A stretch of 64,000 bases of DNA from the NCBI GenBank assembly GCA_019188255.1, contig JAETXT010000003.1:434001-498000 (forward strand), written 5' to 3'. Of the stretch, positions 46,673-59,300 are shown in pieces. The position numbers and the translations under genes were made by a program. Numbering within the stretch: position 1 is the stretch's first letter; each line of letters opens with the position of its first letter. This stretch comes from Verticillium longisporum (taxonomy: Eukaryota > Ascomycota > Sordariomycetes > Glomerellales > Plectosphaerellaceae). Under the pieces are notes generated by a model. It ran no database searches, was not told the DNA's origin, and saw only the letters and a program-made list of their open reading frames with translations.

Positions 46673-49600
46673 TCAGTCTAGAATGATGATATCCTGATCC
46701 TGATCGTCGTCTCTCAAACCGTGACTACCGTACTCGGCTTGCATGGCACCTCGCCTCGGCGTGCCCGATAATGAGGCAGTGCGCGACAGTGGAGACGATC
46801 CAGCTGCTCGGTCACTGGCGTCGTGTCGCTCGCGGAAAGAGCCAACGGGAGGCAAACCCCAAGAATCGAGGGCAATGTCTGTGAACGAGCCGCGCAGCAG
46901 CCTCTGGCTGGGGGCTATGAAGCGCAGCCTGTCATGCACTGGCTGTGGCGGCCGTGATGCGCTGGCTTGGGTGCCCACGGTCCGACTATTGGCTCCATAA
47001 CGAGACTGTGACATGCTTTCATCGTAAGGATGGGGGAACTGCTGCTGATAATCCAAGCGGGGTCGCACAGCAGCTGTGGGATACGTAGGCCGTGTGGAAT
47101 CGCCATGTCGATAGACTTGAGAAGAAGTGGCTTCCATGACGCTGGGGTCCTGACGGGCCTCGCGTGGCATCGGTGTCAAGCTGTCAAATGCCCCGTAAGG
47201 CTGCCGACGTTGCTGTGTCCGAGACTCAAAGTCAAGCTGCGACGAAGCCAAAGGGGCTGGGGTCGCGTGAGACCGCGGGCGCAAGTGTGTGGAGGTCGTG
47301 AGATCAACGTTCACAGGGGCAGGTCCCCTCCTTACGGTCGTGTTTGGATGCAGACCAGTGAAAATTTCTTGACCAGCTATGTCAACGACATCTCTGCGGT
47401 TAATGCGTGCGGGACGGAAGATGGGAGAGGCCCTGTAACTGGGCGGGTCCTCCATGGCGCTATCGTCTTGCTCTTCACCTTCGTCAACCAGGCTGATAAT
47501 GTCTCTCGGAATAACAGGGAGCACAGGTCGGGGGTTCCCAGTGAAGCCGTCTACCTGGTACAGATGCTTCTGTATCGCCTCGTAGAAGACTTGGACAACG
47601 CAAGGGGGGAACGCGTTGCCGATCTGCCGGCGAGCACACGTCCTGGTGAATTGATGCCAAATCGGGAACCCCTGAAGGCAGGCAAACTCGCGATTAGTGT
47701 AAGTCCGAGTGTTATCGAAGTGCCGATTTTGACCCCCACTCGTCGTCATGCAACGTCTGAGAATATCGTCAGGGTCGCTGACAACCGAGTCCCTCGACGG
47801 TGGACAAGGCTTGGGCCTGTGATGAGGGTCGTTGCGCACCTGCGCGATCGGTCGGAGAGCCTTGCGGATCGTGTTGAAGGGCTTCAGGCCGCCTTGGCCG
47901 CCTCTCGAGTGCGTGATGGCCGGCCACGGAGGCATCACTTCACCGGGCCCTGCTCCGATCATGATCAGGCGCCGGCGGTGTTGGGGTAGACCGTAGTATT
48001 CACACTCAATGACCTTCCATTCGACCGAGTAGTTGTGATCCGTGAACCCAGATATGAGGCAGTTGAAAGAATCTGCGAACCTCTCGCGCATGATGCCAAA
48101 TGTCTGCTCCAGCGTGAAGATCCGGGGACGCACCTTGTCAATTATGGCTCGGCAGGCGAACAGTGCAGCGATATTGGCATCATCTTGCGGACCGTTAACC
48201 GTGTGTGCAGGTGACCAAAACTGACAAGGAGGTGACAGATGGACAACGTCGGCGGTTATGGCTCTTCCAGCTGTCGACGTGATGAAGCCGAATATATCTG
48301 TCTCGAATACCTCTGTGTCGGGGAAGTTCATACGCATACTGCTGCAAGCCTTGTCCCACACGTCTACAGCATACTGAACATGCAGCCCTGAGCGCTCGGC
48401 GCCGCGGGATACACCTCCTGCGCCGCAAAAGGCATCGAAGAGGGTATATCGCTGATTGGGAGCTCGGTTCACTGTTCCAGCCTGAATAGGTCCTCGCGGT
48501 GCTTGGTAGTTACCGCCACGGACAGTTTCGCCGCGCCAGTCTCGGCGCAGCTCTTCGTCGCTGTACGTGAACTCGGGCTCTGTCACATCCTCGGCTCTGA
48601 TGCGAGTGATCTTGAAACTGCGTGGCGACAGGGGCTTCCTTCGGGGTTGATCGTCGAGATATTCGTAGATGACCTTCCAGCGGCACACAAGGGGCCCAGA
48701 GCCTTCGACTTCGTCCTTCGACTGGAAGGCCTTGGGGTCCCAGCGATGGAGAGGGTAGGGCGCGTTGGTGATGTGAAGTCGACGCGGGCCACCAAGACTA
48801 GAAATGGGCACCTTGATGGAGGCCTGCTCTTGCAGCGGCCGTTGATCGTCTTTGTACACTTCGAAAACCATGCAGACCTCGTTGAGCTTGTGTGATAGCT
48901 TACCGTGTAGAACACGCTTGCGCGTATACGGAATTCCATGAACATGGAAAGTCTTGTCCAGGGTGTGCTCCCAGATTTCTGTGACTCGGATGAAGCCAAG
49001 GGCAAATTGGTGTCCCTGTGTGTTGTTTAGCTCGTAGACGAAGTTGACCTTGACTTTTTTGCCTTGAAAATGAACGCTCTGGTGACGCTTCTTCGGTGAT
49101 GGTTGCGCAGCATGAGTACTGTAGCTGCCCTGGTACCGAGATCTCGGCTCGGGCCTGTCTCCTGTGAGGTCGATCACCTCTCTCAGTTCTGCCACAATAT
49201 CGTCTTCTTGATCATCTTCTGAAGAAGCATTGCGGAAAGCAGCTCCAGCTTCGTCCTGGTGCTCCCGGCGTAGCAAGTAATTGCGAACCTGCTGTGCGAT
49301 ATCCACGCGTCTCTGGTCTTCGGGCAAGACAGGATCATCGTCGTCGGGGATCTCGATGGGGTCATAAGCATTTCTGCCAGAAATCCCGTAGGGGGGAGCC
49401 ATTCCGCAATGTCGCCCACTCCACGGAGTGATCAACTTTGCGTATGGTGATGTAGAGGACTGACGGTACGACAGGAGGTTTGTGGCAAGTGTCGAAAGTT
49501 CCGAGAAGGAACAAAAGTCTTCGAAGCAAGTAACTTCCGGACGAAACCTCATGTAAGTGGAAAGAACTCGTGTATTTGCGGAGCATTTGGTCTGCGTGAA

Positions 49601-49696
49601 GAATATTCGTGACGTCCTAGCTTGTGATATCTGGCTGGCTACCCGAGCTGTGTCTGTCTCCGCCTTCAGCAAAGATGATGGAGAACTAAGCGGCAT
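46673..49696 (-). CDS. rid: RID/Masc1-type cytosine-C5 DNA methyltransferase-like protein
   Basis: RID is needed for repeat-induced point mutation (RIP) in Neurospora, and its relative Masc1 for methylation induced premeiotically in Ascobolus. Single frame of up to 1,007 residues. The acidic PIEIPDDDDP and a possible BAH-like region (about 210-360) precede the catalytic domain (about 418-700). Motif I is FDAFCGAGGVSRGAERSG and motif IV is SPPCQFWSPAHT. Motif VI reads EQT instead of the ENV of ordinary methyltransferases. LPQHRRRLIMIG and RQIGNAFPP follow, and a long Pro/Arg-rich tail ends the protein. The start is uncertain: the ATG at 49696 gives the longest product, but the conserved-looking part begins near the ATG at 49402 (MAPPYGISG). 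The frame is intact. It is head-to-head with a DNA glycosylase gene. Confidence 0.92.
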   Translation of the reverse strand: MPLSSPSSLLKAETDTARVASQISQARTSRIFFTQTKCSANTRVLSTYMRFRPEVTCFEDFCSFSELSTLATNLLSYRQSSTSPYAKLITPWSGRHCGMAPPYGISGRNAYDPIEIPDDDDPVLPEDQRRVDIAQQVRNYLLRREHQDEAGAAFRNASSEDDQEDDIVAELREVIDLTGDRPEPRSRYQGSYSTHAAQPSPKKRHQSVHFQGKKVKVNFVYELNNTQGHQFALGFIRVTEIWEHTLDKTFHVHGIPYTRKRVLHGKLSHKLNEVCMVFEVYKDDQRPLQEQASIKVPISSLGGPRRLHITNAPYPLHRWDPKAFQSKDEVEGSGPLVCRWKVIYEYLDDQPRRKPLSPRSFKITRIRAEDVTEPEFTYSDEELRRDWRGETVRGGNYQAPRGPIQAGTVNRAPNQRYTLFDAFCGAGGVSRGAERSGLHVQYAVDVWDKACSSMRMNFPDTEVFETDIFGFITSTAGRAITADVVHLSPPCQFWSPAHTVNGPQDDANIAALFACRAIIDKVRPRIFTLEQTFGIMRERFADSFNCLISGFTDHNYSVEWKVIECEYYGLPQHRRRLIMIGAGPGEVMPPWPAITHSRGGQGGLKPFNTIRKALRPIAQVRNDPHHRPKPCPPSRDSVVSDPDDILRRCMTTSGGQNRHFDNTRTYTNREFACLQGFPIWHQFTRTCARRQIGNAFPPCVVQVFYEAIQKHLYQVDGFTGNPRPVLPVIPRDIISLVDEGEEQDDSAMEDPPSYRASPIFRPARINRRDVVDIAGQEIFTGLHPNTTVRRGPAPVNVDLTTSTHLRPRSHATPAPLASSQLDFESRTQQRRQPYGAFDSLTPMPREARQDPSVMEATSSQVYRHGDSTRPTYPTAAVRPRLDYQQQFPHPYDESMSQSRYGANSRTVGTQASASRPPQPVHDRLRFIAPSQRLLRGSFTDIALDSWGLPPVGSFRERHDASDRAAGSSPLSRTASLSGTPRRGAMQAEYGSHGLRDDDQDQDIIILD

Positions 49697-50895
49697 GGGT
49701 CAAAGACTGAGCCCGCAACTCAGGTTGTTTTGGGGCGTTACAGTACCCATGATCAAGGACAAATAAAGCCCACAAAGAACCGTGAGCTGAGAGACTGATT
49801 CTGAGGGTCTGGAAGACCTCCGTATACAGCGGAGACAAGGCAGTCCAGGGTAAGATATAACGATGTGCGCACTTAAGAAAGCTCGAACACATTGAGCTGG
49901 TGAACATTCTGAACGGACAAAACATAGAGCATAGACAATGAACTTCAACTTCAGGGAGAGCCAGGCAACTCGCTATTTGGGTTGCTATTCTTTGGGTCTT
50001 GTGAGACTTGGCAAAGTCGTCGAAAAGGAGTTGTATAAACCGATATGCCGCAACACCCTCAAAGGTCGGGTGTTCATCCAAGACAGGTCTGCTGAACTTG
50101 CAAACCTCGCTTGATAGAGAAGATTCGAGGGCAAGTATGGAAGTGTGGTCGCCGCCGAACATGCATGCAAAACAACGAGAATGTTGACAGAGAGAGGTGT
50201 GTAGCATCCTACCAGGTCCATAATTGTCCCGGTAAGGTAGCTCTAGGTCTGGAGCTGGGGCAAGGCGTTTGGCACCATAACCGTTTTGCCGTCACTTTGA
50301 AAAGGCCCACGTGGGCATGAAGGCAGCCAGGAGGCTTCATCGAAGGCGCGATGCACGTCCCATGAACAGAGAATCTGCGGGTATTGAATCATTGCACGAG
50401 AGTGTTGAGAAGGCGCGAGGGGCATATGACAAAGGTAGGGGAGGTGCATGGGGAGGCACACGGGGAAGTTCCTTCCCTTGATGTCTGCCTTCCATCGCCC
50501 CTTCCGACAACGTACCGAGCTTTTGATCGAATGTCAAAAACTTCGTCCCAAGCTTCAGTCTGTTGATCATTTCTTGTATTTCGTGCCAATCTTGTCCAAG
50601 TGATGTGAACACTCACAACTCCAGCACACAAGTCTCATCGTTGCGTCTAGCCTCCCAGTGGTGTCTGGAAAGTCATGATTGCCGGAGAACGCCCCTTACA
50701 CCAACGTCCAATTTGTTGCCACCTTTAGGAGATTTCTTGTGCTTTAAAGCCATTTATAACCCTAAGGGCCCTCTCGCGACAGCACCCCTGCGTGGGCATA
50801 TCCACCTCTCATTTTTTTCGTTGACCTTGATCATAACGAGAGCCGTCTCGTCTTCCAACCTGTCGGTGCCAACCAGTGAAGAGCTCACAAACGCC
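49697..50895. promoter_or_regulatory. Divergent region between RID-type methyltransferase and DNA glycosylase
   Basis: 1.2 kb between two head-to-head genes. It should hold both promoters. No coding exon is supported. Confidence 0.6.
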
Positions 50896-52526
50896 ATGCA
50901 GACCAGAGGAGCTAGAAAACGAGCGGCCGATGCGTCTTTGCCGGCTCAACATCAGGCAAGCCCAAAGATCACATCGCTCTTCGGAACGACCAAGCGTACT
51001 GCAGACGTTGGCCTGGGCGATGTAAAGCTACAGGAAGGACGACCAGCCAAGCGAACCAGAACAGACCTTGACTTGAAGAAAGGTTTACCCATCAACGAGC
51101 TCCCGCATGGTCTGGGGCTGAGCCAGGCGCCCAAAAGTCAAACATCAGGGCCACCATCTATTGTCCTGAACCCTCCTGACGTGACTTCTGGGCTTGCTTC
51201 CACGAGTGGTCCCGAAAAGAATGTCACCGAATGCACATCCGCCGACGAAATTCCGGAGCCAAAGTTAATCGAGACGTGTTTCTCGTCTTTAACCGCGTTA
51301 TCTGTAGCGGAGTCAGCTCGGGTTTTGCGCCCGCGCCCCCAGAGCCATGAAGGCTCTGCTGGCTGGTCCATCACGAACAACACCCCTAAGGACTTGAGGA
51401 TTCCCATAAATGCCGAGAGTGTCGATATCAAGGCAACTTCGAACAAGAAACGCGAGCGAACCCCCAGGCGGACCAAGGAGAACCCTTACGGCCTTATGCC
51501 TGGTCAGACACCCTTTCCAGACTGGCCAGCCCCATCTCCCGAGGACTGTGTAGAGGTGCACAGAATCTTGACTGAGCTGCATGGAGGGTTTACGCCCCCG
51601 AGAAAGTCCCTGCCCCATCTACATCAGTAGCAGGGTGCGGCGAGGTACCAGATATCGTGGATGCCCTGATCAGAACCCTCATCAGCGGCCACACGTCAAT
51701 GCAGAACGCCAATTTGGCCATTCAAGATGTCACTGCAAAGTACGGCCAGTGGGACGCCGACAGTATCGGGGCGGGCAGCATCGCGTGGAACAAAGTCCGA
51801 TTGTCGGAAGAATCAGAGGTGGTGGACGCCGTCAAACGAGCCGGATTGGGACCAACGAAGGGTAGAGACATCAAGAGTATCCTCGACATGGTCCACCGAG
51901 ATAACCAGGTTAGGCTCGCAGCCTACGTCAAAGAGAGGGAGACGGGGGAAATGGCTGACATACTAGGTGCTCAAAATCTCACGCAGGGCCAGAAAGACCA
52001 CCAGGTGAAGAAGATGGAGAGTGGAATCCTGACGCTCGACCATGTACGGGGCCTTACTTCTGACGAAGCTATGCTGGAGTTCACCAAATACCCTGGCATC
52101 GGCGTCAAGACGGCCTCCTGTCTGATCCTCTTCTGCCTCCAACAGCCGAGCTTCGCCGTAGACACGCACCTCTGGCGGTTCTGCAAGTGGTTGAAATGGG
52201 TTCCCCCAAAGGCATCGCGGGACGACACGTACATGCACGGAGAGGTCCGGGTTCCCAATAGGCTGAAGTACGGACTTCATCAACTCTTTATCCGTCATGG
52301 AAAAGAGTGTGGACGATGCCGGAGCGTCACCGTTGAAGGGACGGCGGACTGGGACAATGTAACATGTCCGCTCGAGGATTTGCTGGATCGATTCGACAAG
52401 CGCAAGACAAAGCGGCAACCGATGAAGACAAAGGCGAGCTCTGAACACAAATCACTTGACCGAGAAGTCGGAGAGGATGAGGCGGAGCAAGGGCAGAAAG
52501 AAGACGGAGAGACTCGAGAAGCATGA
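50896..52526 (+). CDS. HhH-GPD superfamily DNA glycosylase (frameshifted in this sequence)
   Basis: Base-excision repair glycosylase related to endonuclease III. The N-terminal 230 residues are basic and low in complexity (ARKRAADAS, KRTRTD, KKRERTPRRTK), with nuclear-targeting character. The catalytic part starts near AGCGEVPDIVDALIRTLIS. The helix-hairpin-helix is YPGIGVKTASCLIL with the candidate catalytic Lys, and FAVDTHLWRFCKW holds the catalytic Asp. The last 40 residues are charged. The Fe-S cysteine pattern of EndoIII is incomplete: only CGRC and a later Cys remain. One base is missing in the C run 51595-51599. The first frame stops at 51630 and the next frame continues the domain. 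With one base added the coding length is 1,632 nt (543 residues). Substrate unknown. Confidence 0.85.
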
Positions 52527-53317
52527 TTGTAGAGACACTGAAGAAGGGCTTTGCTTTTCAAGCACACGGCGGCGCATTTTAAAGCATCAGGAAGCACATC
52601 TCGGGATCGGTGGTCGTTATTGTTGTTGGTAGTCCAACCGGATCGAATTGCTGGCAAGAATAATTCCCCATCAAAGTAACGATTGAGCCTGTGATGCAGT
52701 GCGTGCCCGTAAGCTTTCAAGGGAGCAGGGGAACTAGGTTTGTCCTGGTGGGTCAAGGTCCTCCTTTCTGCCTGCACAAGGGTCACGCTAGTCGCGGGAC
52801 CTTTAATTGATCTTTGGGTCATCCACTCGTGACCCGCGTGTCGTCACGGCTACTGGATTGGATCGGGGCGGCTCCTTACATTTTTCTGCCTTGCCACTAG
52901 AGCTGGCCGACAAAGCAACGATTCACAGCCACGGTCACCACGGGTCGATCTCCAGGGCAATACAAGACTGGAAGCTCTATCTTCTTTTTCTTGTTGGTCA
53001 CTGGATCTCTATCGCGGCTTGGACCTGTCTACAATCTGGTCTTGCCATCTCCACTGCAAGGCATACCTCGCCAGTCTTCACACATGCTCACATCTAGTGG
53101 GAGCTTCTGACCTCCGCGCTACCTTCGCGACGGCCTTTGGGATCGATCTTAGCCGACCTGTAACTAATCGCACCTTCTGTTTCCCTTCAGATCAACAACG
53201 CTCTCTAGATCCACCCTCGTGTTCTGAACAGGGAGCAAATGCCCCCAAAGCAAGTTTGGCTGACGACACTTCCGGCGACACTCGACGATATGCCCCAGCC
53301 CCAAGTCCGACGATAAA
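52527..53317. other. Intergenic, glycosylase 3' side and SEN1 promoter
   Basis: 791 bases between two plus-strand genes. No gene is seen. The final part carries CGACACTC/CGACGATA motifs of a likely leader. Confidence 0.6.
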
Positions 53318-56300
53318 ATGGAACACGGCAAGGTCGAAGACTTGCTGGAGCACTGGTACAAGAAATTCCAGAAGATACCAGAGGAAGCGCACCTTCTCTG
53401 CCCCAAAGTCGACGACGACGATGAGGAGGACTACGATGACCCCGCCGCCAGCGACACGCTTTCCGCGGACGACAAGAAGAAAAGGATACAAGATGGCCAG
53501 GACAGGATTGAAATCGTTTATTGGACAAGCCTTCTCATGGCATACGGCAAGGACAAGGCTGGCGTATGGCTGTCCGACTGGACTGATCGCATGGCGACCT
53601 ACATGCACACATGCGACAAGTGTGTGCTGAATTGGCACATGAACCGCAAGAAGTTCATTCGTAAATATGCTGTGTGAGTCTTCCAACGTTGCTGTCCTTC
53701 GCTGTGCTCTCCCTCTCTACCCACCCAGTTCTTCAGCTGACTGACTTGCTCGCAGTGAATGGGACGATAGCCTTGCTCAGCAAGTCGAGGACTGTTTGCA
53801 CAGATACGATTTCGATCGACTGAACAGGGGCATTGGCTGGGCTGTCGAGATAATTGACACGGTCGAGACCACGGAAGGGCGCGCCTTCCAAAAAGCGACC
53901 TCAAGGACCAGGTCGGTCTGTTGCTTCTCACCATCTACGAGACGCTCTGTTGCATGGCCTACCTTAGTGATCCGGCCCGACGCGCATCTTTCCAGAAGGT
54001 CTTTGAGCGGCTTCAGCCCAAGAAGCCCCTCAAGATGGGCGAGAATGTTGTGCTCCCTGCCATGACGTGGTTCCTCTTCGACAAGGAGCCGACGCGCCAT
54101 CGATTCGCTGTCAGCTCTTGGGAGCGATTACAGCCACAATCCCTGACCCAAGACAAATTCGACTGGGCAGTCCATGATCATATCATACCTGTGCTTGATG
54201 CGGCAGCAACGTGGGACATCAGCATGAAGGAGTCTCTCCCAGAAATCCAGCGGTTCTGGGAAGGCATGAACTACATCCTGAAGACGCTCGATGGAGAACT
54301 GATGCTCCGTGGCATTCGTAGCCTTGATCCAGCCCCCGGGTGGTCGAGTTGCTCTTCAACCACATCCACTGTAACTCGGAGGCGATCCTGCTCTTCACTC
54401 TCCAGGCCATGTCGACCATTATCAAGACGGCCCCTCAGCTCATCCGCGACACCATCAACGATGCACGACCCATCGTTGTCGTTGAGCAAATTTTCAGAAC
54501 ACCTTTGATCAGGACTCTCCTTGCACAGTCGGTGGCATATACCATCCACTCCGGGGACGGCACGTCAAATCAAGCAGGCGATAGGATTGAGTGTGCTGCC
54601 ATATCTTGGATCGATGTCTGGATTCGCTCGCTCAAGATCAGCGAGATGAGTGACGCCTGCGAACAGCTGCTTCGGCTCCTGTTTAGACGCGAGCTTCAGA
54701 ATGACACTCTCGGCGATCAGGGCAAGGCAGCTTGTATTCGTGCTGGGCTGGATGCTCTTGCGCATGTTTTGCAGTCGTTCGTGAACCCGTCGGTCAACCT
54801 TATCAATGGGTCAATGTCACTCTATGTGAACGCGACCCTTAACGTCACCTTGTCGTACAAGGACCTTATCAATGACGCTCTCAACAGGAAAAGCCAGGCT
54901 TTCGACACTCTCGGCGTACACAAGGCAGCCATGAGCGTTGTCAAGGCAGCGCTGACACTGGACGCCAAGGCCACAGCTGCCGAGCACCAAGAACTGCGCC
55001 GCGAAGAGCAAGATTTCATCAACGCCGATAAACCTGAAGAAGTTCGCCCGGCCAATCTGCAGATGACAGTCTCTCGTGATTCTCCTGCCTTATGGGAAGC
55101 CTTCATGGACAGTCTCAGGAGTAGCAACCTGCCACTTGCGCAAAACATGCTCCTGGCAATGGGTCCACTTATTAGCCTGAGTAGATTCTTGCCAAAGAGG
55201 AAGAAACCCAACTCTCTCGACAAGGTCAGGGTTCAGCTCGGAGATGCAACCGTCAAGACGGCTGCTGTTTGTGGCAGGATCATGCAAAGATTGTGTGACT
55301 ATAGCAAGGAAGACCTCGAGCTCCTCCTATACAAGGCACAGACGATCCGACCTGTCCTTGCTCTGAACCTCCATGGCGAGGATGAGCTTCGAGACTCGAG
55401 TAAAGAGCTGGTGAAGACCATAACGGGAGTATTTTCGCACTCGGATGCCTTGCTCGAGCTTCTACACCAGCGTCTTGAGGTCACATTGGCATCCCTCAAC
55501 TACGGTCTTTTGCAAATCCATGAGTCAAAGGTACTGACCTGGGGCCCTGCTGTGCCCATCATCACGACAAGCCGCAATGTGCTCAATGCTTTGTGTGATC
55601 CGACCTCCGGTATTCTTCGATCCCGTGTGCTAGAGCTGGGCGAAGAAGTTGCACTTTCGACGTGGTGGTCGGCTCAGTGGAAGTATCTCGAAAAGGCGTT
55701 CGACACGACAGCCCATTGGTCCCACTTTGTCGAGGTGGACAAGATCAAAGACTTTTGCCGCAACAGCATCGAGCACGCCGACGACCTGATGGCGCAGTGC
55801 GGTCTGATTGCCTCAGCCCTCCAGCAAAAGGAGCAAAGAAACCAACAGGCAGCTACGCTATCTGGCAACACTCCGTCAGGCATGCATAGGCTGTTGAAAG
55901 AACCGACGGAAAGACTGACGCCTATCGTCAACATGGTTCGACTGCGTGACCCGACCCTGGTAGCCACTACTGTGCAGGTTGTCGTCAGGCTGCTTGTCAG
56001 ACTGCGGGAGAATGACCACGAGATTCCACAGAGCTCGAGGGAATTCATTCACAATGTTTGCACTAAAGGACCCGATGGCCGATACATTACCCCTTCGAAC
56101 GCAACAAGCCAGCAACGGGCCGAGCTCCTCAAGGCTCTGGGAGAAGAAGAAGAAGACGACGTCGAGGTCATCTCTATACAGCCAGCTTCTGCTGCCACCA
56201 AGAAGAAGCAGACGTCGCTGGATGCATGGTCAAAGTCTGGATCTTCTGGTTCAAGCTCTGCGGTTTCCAAGTCCAGGTCCAACAAGGATGACGTCCTCTC

Positions 56301-59300
56301 ACTTAGCAGCTCTGTCGACAAGAACCGCTCCCTACTAGACAAGATTTCTGCCCGACAATCGGCTATGGCCAAGCCCAAACCTCTGCCCCTCAAGGCCAAA
56401 ATCGATCCCAGCTCGACCAAAGCCCTCATTGAATCCCGAAAAGCCGCCAAGGCCGAAAAGGCGAAGAGAGATGCCGAAGCCATCGCCAAGGCCCAAGCTT
56501 TGCGAGGGCCTGAAATCAAGGGTCTGTCTGGTGTTGTTGGCAAGGATCACGCCCCATCAAAGAACGAGATCATGGTGGACAGCGATGACGATGAGTCTTC
56601 TGATGACTCTGAGGACGAGGACGTCAAGGCTCTCATCAACAAGGGCCAGCTTGGCCAGAAAGCCAAAGACGAAGCGACACGGCGTCAAGAACAGATCTTG
56701 CTGGAAAAGACCCGAGGACCTGTCAAGAAACAGCGCATTGTTCGCTCGGCCAAGGATATGCGTGCGCGTTTGATTCCTCCCATGGACCAGCTTCACCAGG
56801 CCATTCTCGAGTGGGATATCTTCTTCGAGGGTAACGACCCTCCGACGCTGGAGAAATGCGCTCGGGTTGCCGATACATACCCACATCCTGAGGCTTACAA
56901 GCAGACCTTTTGGAAGTTGCTGGTCTCCGAGGCTTGGCGCTCTTTCGTTACGTCCAAGGATGAAGCAACATCAAAACCGTTTGGCATCAAGATTGCCTCG
57001 CGCATGAGCATCGACAGGTTTCTCGAAGTCACCGCAAGCATGCCAAAGCTCGAGAACAAGGAACGCGGCTTGTCCGAGGGCGACATTATCTTGCTCTCTC
57101 AATCATCAAACCCCCTCAGCGACTCCAATGAACCACATGCTCTAGCACGCATCTGGAAGACTGCCTACAAAAAGGACATGCTCGAGGTCACGTACCGTCT
57201 GAACATGCGGAACAACCCGCTGCAGAGCAACCTCCACATCAGCGCTGAGCTCTATGCTGCCAAGATCACGAACATGACCACGATCGAGCGCGAGTATGCT
57301 GCTCTAGAGAGTCTGAAGTATTATGACCTGATGGACGAGGTCCTCAAGGCCGAGCCATCGCCAGTCTTGAAGTACAGCGACGAGCTCGTCAACCAAGTCT
57401 TGACAAACTACACACTCAACCCGGGGCAGGCCAAGGCCATTCTCGGAGCTCGTGACAATGACGGCTTCACGCTTATCCAGGGCCCACCTGGTACGGGCAA
57501 AACGAAAACCATCGTAGCCATGGTGGGTGCTCTCATGACTGGCAACATTCCGCAGTCTGGCGGCGTCCGACTCGCGACGGGCGGCACCAACCAGGCAGCA
57601 GGCCAAAAGAAGAAGATTTTGGTGTGCGCGCCTAGTAACGCTGCTGTGGACGAACTGGTTCTGCGTCTCAAGCAGGGCATCCGGACCATGTCTGGCAATG
57701 ATCACAAGATTAACGTTTTGCGTCTGGGCCGGAGTGACGCCATCAACGCAGCTGTCAGGGACGTGACCCTGGACGAACTGGTCAAGAAGCGGCTCGAGGG
57801 CGACAACACGGCAGAGAAGCTCAAGACTGCTCGCGACAAGTTGCATTCTGATGCCGCAGGAATCAGAGACAAGGTCAACGAACTTCGACCCGCCCTCGAG
57901 GCAGCCCGAGGCACTGACCGGGAGCTCGAAATGACTCTGCAGCGACAATTCGATACCCTGAAGCGTGAACAGTTCCGCATCGGTACGCAGATCGATGCCG
58001 ACAAAGAAAGCGGACAGACCATCTCTCGTGAGGTGGAGATCAAGAGGAAGCAGGTGCAACAGGAGATTCTCGACTCGGCCCAGGTGCTGTGCGCCACATT
58101 GAGTGGTTCCGGCCACGAAATGTTCAAGAACCTGAGTGTTGACTTTGAGACTGTCATCATCGATGAAGCTGCGCAGTGTGTTGAGCTCAGCGCCCTCATC
58201 CCTCTCAAGTACGGTTGCACCAAGTGCATCCTTGTCGGAGATCCCAAGCAGCTCCCGCCCACAGTATTGTCACAGTCGGCTGCCAGGTTTGGTTACGATC
58301 AGAGTCTCTTCGTTCGCATGCAGCGCAACCACCCCGAGTACATCCACATGCTCGATACTCAATACCGCATGCACCCGGAGATCAGCTACTTCCCCAGTCA
58401 AGAATTCTACGAAGCCAAGTTGGTGGACGGTCCGAACATGGCCGGTTTACGACGGCAGGCGTGGCATGCCAGCCCTCTTCTGGGCCCCTATCGCTTCTTT
58501 GATGTTCAGGGCACACAGGAGAGGGGCCGCAAGGGCCAGTCTCTTGTCAACCTGGCTGAGCTGAAGGTGGCCATGCAGATTTACTCGCGGTTCCGCACCG
58601 ACTTCGGTCGCGACGGCAACATCGCCGGCAAGATTGGCATCATCACACCTTATAAAGCCCAGCTTTTCGAGCTGCGCAACCGATTCGCCATGGAGTACGG
58701 CGATCAGATCACCAACGATATCGAGTTCAACACGACGGACGCGTTCCAGGGCCGAGAGTGCGAGATTATCATCTTCTCCTGTGTGCGAGCCAGCCCGACA
58801 GGTGGTATCGGTTTCATGAAGGACATTAGGCGTATGAACGTTGGTCTGACGCGTGCCAAGTCCTCTCTATGGATTCTCGGAGACTCGCGCGCACTGATGC
58901 AGGGAGAGTTCTGGGCCAAGCTCATCGACAACGCAAAGCAACGCAACCTCTACACGCAGGGCGATGTCCTATCGATGCTCCAGAAGCCCAGCCACACGTT
59001 GCGGCCGGCGCTGCCGAACGCGGAGTATCGCGAAGTGCCTACCAGGGATGGTCCGCCACCGACGGGCCCAAGAGCCCAGACAGATCACAGCCATGGGCGA
59101 GGCGAAGCTCAGGCCAGGCCGGCGCGCCCTGATGCCCCTCCACAGATTCAGACATCCGCTCCTCCACGGCCAGGGGGCGCTCCACAGATTCAGACGTCGG
59201 CGCCCGACTCGAAGAAGCGGCCGAGAGATGGAGATGGGCTTGGCCATCCCAATGCCAAGAGGGTACGTTTAACAAAGAGACAAACGAGACGCAGCACGAG

